Below, one piece after another: positions 1 through 6,734 of a DNA stretch of 13,022 nucleotides. Origin of the DNA: an uncultured Clostridium sp. (lineage in GTDB: Bacteria; Bacillota; Clostridia; Peptostreptococcales; Peptostreptococcaceae); NCBI GenBank assembly GCA_900550335.1, contig URRU01000036.1, positions 1-13,022 of the forward strand, written 5' to 3'. Each line of letters starts with the position of its first letter. Position 1 is the stretch's first letter. Under the pieces are notes generated by a model. It made no database searches. It was not told the origin of the DNA and was given only the letters and a program-made list of their open reading frames with translations. Position numbers and translations under genes: made by a program.

Positions 1-728
1 TCTCTCATTTTTTCAATCATTGATTCTCTGATTTCTTCTCCAAGCTCTACAGTTTTGTATCTTGGATTTTCTATATGTTTATAAACTGGATCTAAGAACT
101 CAACCTCAACATCCTTAGAATTAATTTTTCCAACAGGCTGATATCCTTCATAAGTTCCTTTTGAATTTTTTATAACCATTGGAACAATAGGGCATTTTGC
201 TTTGTATGCGATTTTTAATGCCCCAGATCTAAAGTCTGATATATATGCGTTATCATCTTTTACCCAAGTTAAATCACCTTCTGGGAAAATAGCCATAGAG
301 TGATTATTTTTTATATTGTCTGCAGCCTGATTTATAGCTTTCATACCTTCACGATTATTTTTTCTATTGATAAAAACACATTTTGAAAGCTCAATCCACT
401 TGCTTGCAATAGGAATCTTTCTCCAAACTGGCTCATCTGCAATTACGCAACCTATACCTCTATCAACGCTGTCTACTAAAATATAGCTATCAAGCATACT
501 TGAATGGTTAATTACAAAAAGAACTGGCTCTTTTGGAATTCTTTCCCTACCGATTACATTTACATTTATTTTGACCTTTTTTAAAGACTTGTTAGCTAAT
601 TTTTTTAGAAATGCAAACTTTTCATCAGATGTGTAATTGTCTGGATTTTTTCTAAATTTTCTTAGTGTTGGAATAGATGAAATAAATCCAAAAATCTGCA
701 TAATCCGGAATTTTATATAGTTAAACAA
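1..728 (-). CDS. 1-acyl-sn-glycerol-3-phosphate acyltransferase (PlsC/LPLAT family), C-terminus cut by window edge
   Basis: Transfers an acyl chain to lysophosphatidic acid at the cytoplasmic face of the membrane, a step in phosphatidic acid synthesis. I translated the reverse strand by hand; the frame stays open to base 1, about 240 residues. It shows the acyltransferase block NHSSMLD (the H-x4-D catalytic motif) about 75 residues in, a conserved INRKN block (glycerolphosphate-binding region), FPEGD about 150 residues in, and the later CPIVPM stretch, in the usual order and spacing. The start is uncertain. An ATG at 737 directly abuts AAGGAG, which is too close, while an in-frame TTG at 728 has AAGGAG with a 9-base gap, so I prefer 728. 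It is divergent from the restriction-modification gene and looks like resident chromosomal metabolism rather than mobile DNA. The exact acyl acceptor cannot be read from sequence. Confidence 0.88.
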   Translation of the reverse strand, partial: MFNYIKFRIMQIFGFISSIPTLRKFRKNPDNYTSDEKFAFLKKLANKSLKKVKINVNVIGRERIPKEPVLFVINHSSMLDSYILVDSVDRGIGCVIADEPVWRKIPIASKWIELSKCVFINRKNNREGMKAINQAADNIKNNHSMAIFPEGDLTWVKDDNAYISDFRSGALKIAYKAKCPIVPMVIKNSKGTYEGYQPVGKINSKDVEVEFLDPVYKHIENPRYKTVELGEEIRESMIEKMR

Positions 729-766
729 GAAAAACATCTCCTTACGTTCTAAATTTTGCAAAGAAT

Positions 767-795
767 ATTTTAGCATAAAACGAAATTAAAGTCTA
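767..795 (-). promoter_or_regulatory. Probable promoter of the plsC-like gene
   Basis: On the reverse strand, TAGACT (790-795) is followed by a 17-base spacer and TAAAAT (767-772). TG lies one base upstream of the -10 box, making an extended -10. It sits about 30 bases upstream of the plsC start region. Assigned by consensus only. Confidence 0.45.
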
Positions 796-835
796 TAAAA
801 TGAAATAAAAGTAAAAGAAGTATAAATTTAAAAGA

Positions 836-865
836 TTATAAAAACTCAAAAGAATTTGTTATAAT
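836..865 (+). promoter_or_regulatory. Probable promoter of the MmeI-like gene
   Basis: A perfect TATAAT at 860-865 is preceded by TGT, an extended -10 element. The -35 region is poor (TTATAA at 836-841, 18-base spacer). The predicted transcript start lies about 30 bases before the TTG start codon and its GGGGAG ribosome site at 891-896. Confidence 0.5.
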
Positions 866-902
866 AAAAATATACAAATTAAAACAGTAGGGGGAGATAT
901 TT

Positions 903-3743
903 TTGAATGATAAAGAACAAAAATTAGCTGCTAAAAAATTTGCTGAGGATTGGAAAGACAAGGGTTATGAAAAAGGAGATAGCCAGAAGTTTTGGTTAGC
1001 TCTTTTAAATAGGGTTTATGGAATAGCAGAACCGGATAAATATATAAGTTTTGAAGACAAAATAAAATTAGATAATACAAGTTTTATTGATGGATATATC
1101 CCTTCAAAACAAATATTAATAGAGCAGAAGAGTTTAGGAAAGAGTTTAAAAACAGCTATTCTTCAATCAGATGGAACAAAATTAACTCCTTTTCAACAGG
1201 CTAAGAGATACTCTGCTAATTTACCATTTTCTAAAAGACCTCGTTGGATAATAACATGTAACTTTGAAAGTTTTTTGGTGTATGATATGGAAAATCCTAA
1301 TTCTGAACCAGAAGAAATACTTTTAAAAGATTTAGAAACAGATTATTATAGATTGAATATTTTAGTAGATGATGAGAATCCTCATCTTAAAAAAGAATTA
1401 GAAGTATCTATTAAAGCCGGTGATTTAGTAGGTGTATTATATGAAAAAATATTAGAACAGTATAATAAAATAAGTATGAAAGAAAATTCTCCAGATGAAG
1501 AAAGTATTTTAAAAAGTTTAAATGTACTTTGTGTTAGATTAGTATTTTGCTTGTATGCAGAGGATGCAGGATTATTTGGTAAGAAAAGTATGTTCCATGA
1601 TTATTTAGAACAGTTCGATGCAAAAAACTTGCGTGGAGCAATTATAAAACTATTTAAGATACTAAATCAAAAGAAAGAAGATAGAGATCCTTATGAAGAT
1701 GAAAGATTATTGGCGTTTCCTTATGTAAATGGTGGGCTTTTTGCTGACGATAGCATAATAATTCCTCAGTTTACAGATGAAATAAGAACATTGCTTTTAG
1801 AAAATGCCAGTGATGATTTTGACTGGAGCCAGATAAGTCCGACTATATTTGGTGCAGTATTTGAAAGTACATTGAACCCTGAAACTAGAAGAAGTGGTGG
1901 AATGCACTATACTTCAATAGAAAATATACATAAGGTGATAGATCCGTTATTTTTAGATGATTTGAAGTATGAGTTACTTGACATAAAAGAGGAAGCAGTA
2001 GTAAGAACTAAAAATAGTAAGCTTGAAAATCTACATAATAAATTAGCAAAACTTAAATTTTTAGATCCAGCTTGTGGTTCAGGAAACTTCCTAACAGAAA
2101 CATATTTATCTATCAGAAGATTAGAAAATGAGATAATAAAGATGAAGATAGATATAAATTCTAAGAAGGGCGATAGTAATCAGATAAGATTAGTAGATTC
2201 TATTGAAGGGCTTGAAAATCCTATAAGGGTGTCAATATCACAGTTTAGTGGTATAGAGATTAATGATTTTGCTGTTACCGTTGCAAAGACTGCACTTTGG
2301 ATAGCTGAGTCACAGATGATGGATGAAACGTCTGAAATACTACACATGCCAATAGATTTTTTACCTCTTAAATCTTATGCGAATATTGTTGAGGGAAATG
2401 CTCTTAGAATTGATTGGAATGATGTTGTTGACAAAAGTGAGCTTGATTATATAATGGGGAATCCACCATTTTATGGTGCAAGGCTTATGAATAAAGAACA
2501 AAAATCAGATATGGAAAATATATTTGGTAAATTAAAAGGTGTTGGGAATTTGGACTATGTAACTGCATGGTATAAAAAAGCAGCACAGTATATAAATAAA
2601 ACTGATATAAGGGTAGCATTTGTTTCTACAAATTCAATAGCTCAGGGAGAACAGGTTGGTATACTTTGGAAAAATTTAATGGAAGTAGATGGGATTCATA
2701 TAGATTTTTGTTATAGAACATTTATATGGAATAGTGAGGCGAGTATAAAGGCAAAAGTACATTGTGTGATAGTTGGATTTAGCAAGTGTCCTTCTATTAA
2801 TAATAGAATAATATATCATAATAATTCTCAATTAAGTATAGCGGAAAATATTAATGGATATTTAATAGATGCACCAAGTATTTTTATAGAGAGCAGAAAG
2901 AAACCTATTGATAATGTTCCAGAAATAGGAATTGGAAATAAGCCTATAGATGACGGAAATTATTTATTTGAAGAAGAAGAGATGGATGAGTTTATAAAAA
3001 GCGAGCCAAATTCAAAAAAATATTTTAGAACTTGGTATGGATCTAAAGAATTTATAAATAGAAAACCTAGATATGGTTTATACTTAGGAGAATGTAGTCC
3101 ATCAGAGTTAAAGAAAATGCCTAAGGTTATGGAAAGAGTAAAAAATGTAAAAAAATTTAGATTAGCAAGTACTAGTAAACCTACTCAAAAGTTAGCTGAG
3201 ACACCTACAAAATTCCATGTAACAAATATACCAAAGGATGATTTTATGGTTATACCTAGAGTTTCATCAGAAAGAAGGAGATATATTCCTATAGGATTTT
3301 TAGATAAAAATTCATTAGCATCAGATGCGATACATGTAGTTCAAAATGCTAAAATTTATCATTTTGGAATACTTACATCCAATGTACACATGGCTTGGAT
3401 GAGAACTGTATGTGGAAGACTAAAAAGTGACTATAGATACTCAAAAGACATAGTATACAACAACTTCCCATGGCCAGAAGTGTCAGAAAAAGACAAATCT
3501 AAAATAGAAGAAACAGCACAGGCTATTTTAGATGCTAGAGAACTTTATCCGGATTCTTCTTTAGCAGATTTATACGACGAAACACTTATGCCAGCAGAAC
3601 TTTTAAAAGCACACAGAGCAAATGATCGTGCAGTTATGAATGCGTATGGATTCACTAAAAAAGGTATGACAGAATCTGAATGTGTATCAGAGCTTATGAA
3701 ACTATATGTAAAAAAATTAGAAGAACTAGAAAAAAATAAATAG
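903..3743 (+). CDS. MmeI-like Type IIL/IIG restriction-modification enzyme: nuclease, adenine methyltransferase and recognition region in one chain
   Basis: Probably recognises a DNA sequence, methylates adenine and cuts at a distance. The 946 residues match MmeI-type enzymes (about 900-1000). In order: an N-terminal nuclease region with D63-x10-E74-Q-K76, resembling MmeI's D-x9-ExK; a helical linker at about 160-380; the methyltransferase core with motif I DPACGSGNF (388-396), FSGIEIND (448-455) and motif IV NPPF (520-523, N6-adenine type); a probable target-recognition region at about 660-830; and the closing NNFPWPE block (853-859) with a helical tail. The start is TTG: GGGGAG lies 6 bases upstream, and the nearby ATG at 907 is out of frame. 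No separate endonuclease or specificity gene adjoins it, as expected for a self-contained enzyme. A terminator follows. Cutting activity is inferred from the motif. A solitary methyltransferase is the alternative. The recognised sequence cannot be deduced here. Confidence 0.85.
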   Translation: MNDKEQKLAAKKFAEDWKDKGYEKGDSQKFWLALLNRVYGIAEPDKYISFEDKIKLDNTSFIDGYIPSKQILIEQKSLGKSLKTAILQSDGTKLTPFQQAKRYSANLPFSKRPRWIITCNFESFLVYDMENPNSEPEEILLKDLETDYYRLNILVDDENPHLKKELEVSIKAGDLVGVLYEKILEQYNKISMKENSPDEESILKSLNVLCVRLVFCLYAEDAGLFGKKSMFHDYLEQFDAKNLRGAIIKLFKILNQKKEDRDPYEDERLLAFPYVNGGLFADDSIIIPQFTDEIRTLLLENASDDFDWSQISPTIFGAVFESTLNPETRRSGGMHYTSIENIHKVIDPLFLDDLKYELLDIKEEAVVRTKNSKLENLHNKLAKLKFLDPACGSGNFLTETYLSIRRLENEIIKMKIDINSKKGDSNQIRLVDSIEGLENPIRVSISQFSGIEINDFAVTVAKTALWIAESQMMDETSEILHMPIDFLPLKSYANIVEGNALRIDWNDVVDKSELDYIMGNPPFYGARLMNKEQKSDMENIFGKLKGVGNLDYVTAWYKKAAQYINKTDIRVAFVSTNSIAQGEQVGILWKNLMEVDGIHIDFCYRTFIWNSEASIKAKVHCVIVGFSKCPSINNRIIYHNNSQLSIAENINGYLIDAPSIFIESRKKPIDNVPEIGIGNKPIDDGNYLFEEEEMDEFIKSEPNSKKYFRTWYGSKEFINRKPRYGLYLGECSPSELKKMPKVMERVKNVKKFRLASTSKPTQKLAETPTKFHVTNIPKDDFMVIPRVSSERRRYIPIGFLDKNSLASDAIHVVQNAKIYHFGILTSNVHMAWMRTVCGRLKSDYRYSKDIVYNNFPWPEVSEKDKSKIEETAQAILDARELYPDSSLADLYDETLMPAELLKAHRANDRAVMNAYGFTKKGMTESECVSELMKLYVKKLEELEKNK

Positions 3744-3769
3744 AAAACATATGTAAATATAAATTTTAT

Positions 3770-3824
3770 AAAAAATAAGATATTAATCTGAATCTAAAAA
3801 AACAGTTTAGTATCTTATTTTTTT
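3770..3824 (+). terminator. Terminator after the MmeI-like gene
   Basis: AAAAAATAAGATA (left arm, 3770-3783) pairs with TATCTTATTTTTT (right arm, 3811-3824), ending in a run of T. The stem is long but AT-only and the loop is about 27 bases, so this is a moderate Rho-independent terminator starting 26 bases after the stop codon. The A-rich left arm could also serve the opposite strand. Confidence 0.55.
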
Positions 3825-3895
3825 ATGCGTAAAATTTTGATTTCACAAAACAAAGTAAAAAAAATAAAATATTGTTTTCCAAAAGAAAAAATAAA

Positions 3896-3923
3896 GTGTC
3901 ATCTGAAAGAAGACATATGACAC
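3896..3923. promoter_or_regulatory. Inverted repeat GTGTCAT-N14-ATGACAC upstream of the replication-initiator gene
   Basis: A perfect 7-bp inverted repeat lies 58 bases upstream of the initiator start codon. Its half-sites TGTCAT/ATGACA are the same words that bound the iterons inside the gene (4396-4493), though spaced 14 rather than 8 bases apart. It may be an autoregulatory site for the initiator (inference). Confidence 0.45.
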
Positions 3924-3981
3924 CTAACAATGATAGATTGTTCTTATAAACATTATAAAGAAAGTTAGGGGTAATGATAAT

Positions 3982-4896
3982 ATGAAAACGATGATAGAAA
4001 ATGAATTTGTATTTAGAGCAGGACCAAAGATGGCAGCTGTTTTAGGAGTTAATGAAGCTCTTGTTTTGGGGATGGTTGACTACTGGATAAATAAAAACAA
4101 AGAAAATAATATAAATTACAAAAATGGTAGATATTGGACATTTAACAGTATAAAAAAATGGCGTGAGAGATATTTCTATTTTTGGAGCGAGAGGACAGTT
4201 AAGAGGATTTTTGAATCATTAGAGGATAAGGGGATTTTGATAGTAGGCAATTTTAATAAAGTAAGTTTTGATAGAACGAAATGGTACAGTATAGATTACG
4301 ATAAATTTAATGAAATCGTTGCTGAAAAGAGCGAGTTATTTAATAAATATGATATGGAAAATATAGAAGAAAATATTAAAAATGATGAGTCAGGGTGTCC
4401 TGATGCATATTGTCAAGACGGTGAGATGCAATATGACGGACTGTCATCTTGCAATGTGACAACTTGTCATAATGCAAAAGGACAGTCTGTCATAACCAAT
4501 ACCAACAATAACACAAATAAAACTACATTTATTACACAACAACCAAGGCAGAGGGTGGTTGCTATAGAAACAAAAGGTATATTAAAAGAATTTTTAGGAA
4601 ACTCATATACAGATAGTTATGCTAGTAGGGTTATTGATATTTTGATGAGCAAGGAGAAAGGTTGTGATTATTTGAGTGAAAAGATAGAGCTTACTAAAAA
4701 TAGTAATGTATATAATAAGTGTGCGTTTTTAATGGCTGCGTTACAATCTGATTATAAGAGTATCAACGATAGCACTCAAAGAGATAATTATGGTGCTGGA
4801 AAAAATAGGAACAAGTTTATCAATTTTGAGCAGACAGTGTATAAATATAGCAAAGAGGAGCTTGATGAGATGATAAGAAAAAAGAATCAGTTTTAG
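3982..4896 (+). CDS. Phage/plasmid-type replication initiator with N-terminal winged helix and embedded iterons
   Basis: The N-terminal 110 residues read as a winged-helix DNA-binding domain of the phage or element replication-protein type (NEALVLGMVDYW at 24-35, RTVKRIFESLEDKGIL at 71-86 as recognition helix, then a K/W/Y wing ending WYSIDYDKF). An Asn/Thr-rich linker follows (171-188), then a helical C-terminal part ending in NKFINFEQTVYKYSKEEL (277-294), a tail common in replication organisers of Gram-positive phages. Residues 139-171 are encoded by tandem 23-bp iterons; several TGT/TGC cysteine codons there (C139, C144, C157, C162) come from the DNA repeat and may not matter to the protein. 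This resembles lambda O, whose gene holds the origin. The start has AGGGG 10 bases upstream. It lies alone, outside the integrase end of the right-hand element, so it may belong to a neighbouring or degraded element. No helicase loader gene is adjacent. Confidence 0.7.
   Translation: MKTMIENEFVFRAGPKMAAVLGVNEALVLGMVDYWINKNKENNINYKNGRYWTFNSIKKWRERYFYFWSERTVKRIFESLEDKGILIVGNFNKVSFDRTKWYSIDYDKFNEIVAEKSELFNKYDMENIEENIKNDESGCPDAYCQDGEMQYDGLSSCNVTTCHNAKGQSVITNTNNNTNKTTFITQQPRQRVVAIETKGILKEFLGNSYTDSYASRVIDILMSKEKGCDYLSEKIELTKNSNVYNKCAFLMAALQSDYKSINDSTQRDNYGAGKNRNKFINFEQTVYKYSKEELDEMIRKKNQF
4396..4493 (+). repeat. Tandem 23-bp iterons, putative replication origin inside the initiator gene
   Basis: Units begin at 4396, 4419, 4442, 4465 and (half unit) 4488, exactly 23 bases apart. 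TGCA sits at the same offset in the first four. TGTCAT opens units 3, 4 and 5, and unit 1 opens with TGTCCT; GAC occupies offset 16-18 in units 2-4. The consensus is TGTCAT-N2-TGCA-N2-ATGACA, nearly palindromic, followed by 3 variable bases. An A/C-rich, GC-poor stretch (4494-4550) follows on the right, a candidate unwinding region. A 23-base period cannot preserve a protein repeat, so the selection is on DNA. Confidence 0.75.
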
Positions 4897-4991
4897 ATGT
4901 TTTATTTTAAATTTCAATAAAAATTTGTGATGGTGGCTTTTTATGTTAATTAAATTAAATTCCTTCTAAAAAACATAAATTTAACAGAAGA

Positions 4992-5097
4992 TAACATTTT
5001 CTTAAAGTAATCAAATATTTTGAACATAGATATAACATAGTTAGCATAGTTATAGCCTAAATATAGTCTATTTTTAATAAATTTAACATTTTCTTAA
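4992..5097 (+). repeat. Direct repeat TAACATTTTCTTAA, two copies 92 bp apart
   Basis: Exact 14-bp copies at 4992-5005 and 5084-5097, in the same orientation. Related TTAAC words lie beside the second copy. Possible integrase or accessory-factor sites, or simply AT-rich coincidence. Confidence 0.4.
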
Positions 5098-5127
5098 CAA
5101 CTTAACACACACTTAAGTCTTATTTTT

Positions 5128-5165
5128 CTATAAAAATTAGAAAAGTTGTTGAAATTTCAACAACT
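5128..5165 (-). terminator. 22-bp perfect palindrome, probable terminator of the integrase gene
   Basis: AGTTGTTGAAA is followed directly by its exact complement at 5144-5165. The symmetry resumes outside two mismatches as TTAGA/TCTAA. On the leftward strand it is followed by TTTCTAATTTTTATAG, a usable T tract, and it lies 57 bases past the integrase stop. The T tract is interrupted, so a protein-binding palindrome is also possible. Confidence 0.5.
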
Positions 5166-5194
5166 AATCTAACTTGTAATTATTGGAAAAGGCT

Positions 5195-5217
5195 ATTTTT
5201 CCGCCATTTTTCCGCCA
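5195..5217. repeat. Two tandem ATTTTTCCGCC repeats just beyond the integrase stop
   Basis: Exact 11-bp copies at 5195-5205 and 5206-5216, ending 6 bases from the integrase stop codon (TGGCGGAAAAA twice on the integrase strand). Tyrosine integrases of this type use short direct repeats beside the core site as arm-binding sequences, and the place fits. Assignment is inferred from position and repetition. Confidence 0.5.
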
Positions 5218-5222
5218 TAATG

Positions 5223-6374
5223 TTACTTGTCGGAAAGTTTGTTTATATACTCTTCAAATTTTTCTGCTGATTCATCTTGAAGAGTTTTAGTATTGGCAGT
5301 ATAAACTTCCATTGTAGTTTTTACATTGCTATGTCCTAATCGCATCATAGTAGATTTTAAAGAAGCTCCGCTTTCTACTAACATTGTAGCATGAGTATGA
5401 CGTAATTGATGCAGATGAAAATCAGAGTCTATTTTTCTTTTTATAGCCATGACCATAGTATTTACATCTTGAAAATTGACAAAAGAGCCATCTTTTTTCT
5501 TAAATACAAAGTTATTGACTATGTAGTCTTTACCAAAACCTAATCTTTCTATAGATTGAGTTTTTTTCAAGCTTTTAAAAATTGCTAATAAATCATCTGA
5601 AAATGATATATCTCTTATTGAAGATATTGTTTTAGGTCTAGATAGTTTTAATGATCCTTCAGTTACAGGAACTTTTATAGCATTATTAGTGATATGTATC
5701 ACTTTGTTTTCTAGATTTATATCAGACCAATTAAGAGCAAGGAGCTCTCCTTTTCTCATACCAGTACTATATGCAATCATAAGAAGAGCATATTGCCAAC
5801 TATCTTTATAAAACATATCTAATATCTGAGCAAATTTTTCTGGTGAAATAAAATCTTTTTCTTTATCTATCATAATATCATCCTTCTTCCTTTTTAGAGT
5901 AATATGTTCTGCAGGGTTTTGCTTGATGTAATGACAAGGGTGTACCGCATATTTTAAAGATGCCTTTATAACAGCTAGGTATACCTCCAGTGTACTAAAG
6001 CTATATGTATCCATATTTGAATCAACAAAATCTTGTATAATGCTAGGAGAGAGCTGATTTAGCTGGTATGAACCTAGATAAGGGATAATATTCTTTATAT
6101 GGAACTTATAAGCTCTCGAAGAATTGTATGCTAGATTTTTATATACATAGTTATCCATCCACATTCTTAAAAAATCTGCATATGATGTTTTTCCGTTATC
6201 AACATAGTTGAATCCCTTTTTTATATCTTCCTCAACTTCTAACATCAGTTTTATAGCTTCTTTTTTAGTTTTAGCACCAGTAGCTGCTCTTTCTATTCTT
6301 TTTCTTTTTCCATCAACAGGTGCCATTTCAATCGTATAGTACCAAGTATTACCCTTTTTTCGTACGCTTCCCAT
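5223..6374 (-). CDS. int: Site-specific tyrosine recombinase (phage/ICE integrase)
   Basis: Integrates and excises the element by strand exchange between attP and attB. The 383 residues fit the Tn916/phage integrase family: an N-terminal arm-binding domain (about 1-55; WYYTIE, then KTKKEA), a SAM-like core-binding domain (about 63-145), and a catalytic domain (about 175-370). All catalytic residues are visible: R207 in TGMRKGE, K248 in RPKTISS, H322-Q-L-R325, H348 in GHSN and the nucleophile Y358 in VYTANT. It is therefore predicted active. ATG at 6374 has GTGAGG 10 bases upstream. It is last in the leftward series but separated from the gene before it by a terminator, so it probably has its own promoter and control. 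Its 3' end faces the gene-free boundary region holding arm-like repeats, the usual layout at an element end. Confidence 0.95.
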   Translation of the reverse strand: MGSVRKKGNTWYYTIEMAPVDGKRKRIERAATGAKTKKEAIKLMLEVEEDIKKGFNYVDNGKTSYADFLRMWMDNYVYKNLAYNSSRAYKFHIKNIIPYLGSYQLNQLSPSIIQDFVDSNMDTYSFSTLEVYLAVIKASLKYAVHPCHYIKQNPAEHITLKRKKDDIMIDKEKDFISPEKFAQILDMFYKDSWQYALLMIAYSTGMRKGELLALNWSDINLENKVIHITNNAIKVPVTEGSLKLSRPKTISSIRDISFSDDLLAIFKSLKKTQSIERLGFGKDYIVNNFVFKKKDGSFVNFQDVNTMVMAIKRKIDSDFHLHQLRHTHATMLVESGASLKSTMMRLGHSNVKTTMEVYTANTKTLQDESAEKFEEYINKLSDK

Positions 6375-6405
6375 AAATGTGTAACCTCACTTTCTTAGTG
6401 TAAAC

Positions 6406-6450
6406 CTTAATGTTTTATTTATTTTATATTAAAATCAACATTAAGATAAA
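6406..6450 (-). promoter_or_regulatory. Possible integrase promoter flanked by inverted repeat CTTAATGTT/AACATTAAG
   Basis: Reverse strand: TTTATC (6445-6450), 16-base spacer, TATAAA (6423-6428). A perfect 9-bp inverted repeat (6406-6414 and 6437-6445) encloses the -10 region, so a bound dimer would block it. An AACATATGTT palindrome (6451-6460) lies just upstream. The promoter boxes are weak matches. Confidence 0.35.
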
Positions 6451-6473
6451 AACATATGTTCTTATAAATCGCT

Positions 6474-6496
6474 AATAAAAGGCGGATAGGACCGCC
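6474..6496 (-). terminator. Rho-independent terminator after the 61-aa gene
   Basis: On the leftward strand GGCGG-TCCTAT-CCGCC is followed by TTTTATT, starting 2 bases past the stop codon of the small gene. A GC-rich 5-bp stem with a T tract stands out in this AT-rich DNA. It separates the small gene from the integrase. Confidence 0.75.
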
Positions 6497-6498
6497 AA

Positions 6499-6684
6499 CT
6501 AGAGTTCATTCTTTTCAAGAACTTCATCATATATATTTAATAGTTTTTTGCACGCAGCATAGTAGAGAAGTCTTATAAAATGTATATCGTGTTTCTGTAG
6601 TACGTGCTTCATCAGTGTCATTATTCCACCATATATTTTTATTTTTAATAGTAATATTTTCCATTGTAGTATTTTGAAATTCAT
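6499..6684 (-). CDS. Small protein of unknown function, 61 aa
   Basis: I do not recognise this gene. The frame runs further upstream to 6738, but ATG at 6684 has a strong GGAGGTG 6 bases before it, so the protein is 61 residues. It is basic (Lys-rich) and hydrophobic in its first half (MNFKILQWKILLLKIKIYGG), followed by a helical segment with aromatic and Leu residues (HFIRLLYYAACKKLLNIYDE) and an acidic end. It has no clear signal peptide or metal motif. It has its own ribosome site and terminator and lies between the methyltransferase terminator and the integrase, a place where phages carry excisionases or small lysogeny genes. It does not resemble a MerR-type excisionase, so no function is assigned. 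A different frame (6527-6664) lacks a ribosome site. Confidence 0.55.
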   Translation of the reverse strand: MNFKILQWKILLLKIKIYGGIMTLMKHVLQKHDIHFIRLLYYAACKKLLNIYDEVLEKNEL

Positions 6685-6704
6685 AGATACCACCTCCATG
6701 AAAA

Positions 6705-6734
6705 TATTAAAACATATGTTTGTATTAAGATAAA
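6705..6734 (-). promoter_or_regulatory. Regulatory element upstream of the 61-aa gene (TTTATCTTAAT plus AACATATGTT)
   Basis: The same two words found upstream of the integrase recur here: ATTAAGATAAA (6724-6734; also 6440-6450) and the palindrome AAACATATGTTT (6710-6721; AACATATGTT also at 6451-6460), with their order exchanged. On the leftward strand TTTATC-N18-TTAATA could be a weak promoter containing the palindrome. Function is inferred. Confidence 0.35.

Larger units (their letters stand above)
4897..5222. other. Gene-free boundary region, probable location of an attachment end
   Basis: No credible gene lies in these 326 bases between the convergent initiator and integrase genes. The region is very AT-rich and contains several CATAG words (5034-5048), a 14-bp direct repeat, a 22-bp palindrome and 11-bp tandem repeats (listed separately). 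Tyrosine integrase genes usually lie next to their attachment site, so one att end probably lies here or in the 3' end of the integrase gene. No tRNA or tmRNA 3' end is recognisable, and the core cannot be defined without the far end of the element. Confidence 0.5.

Noticed and set aside
4396..4493. Iteron tract considered as a CRISPR array
   Set aside because: Units are contiguous without unique spacers and lie inside a coding sequence; no cas genes are present.
4909..4926. AAATTT...AAATTT after the initiator gene considered as a terminator
   Set aside because: AT-only 6-bp stem with no T tract; expected by chance in DNA of this composition.
6527..6664. Alternative 45-codon minus-strand frame overlapping the 61-aa gene
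   Set aside because: No ribosome site upstream of its ATG, whereas the 61-aa frame has GGAGGTG at ideal spacing.
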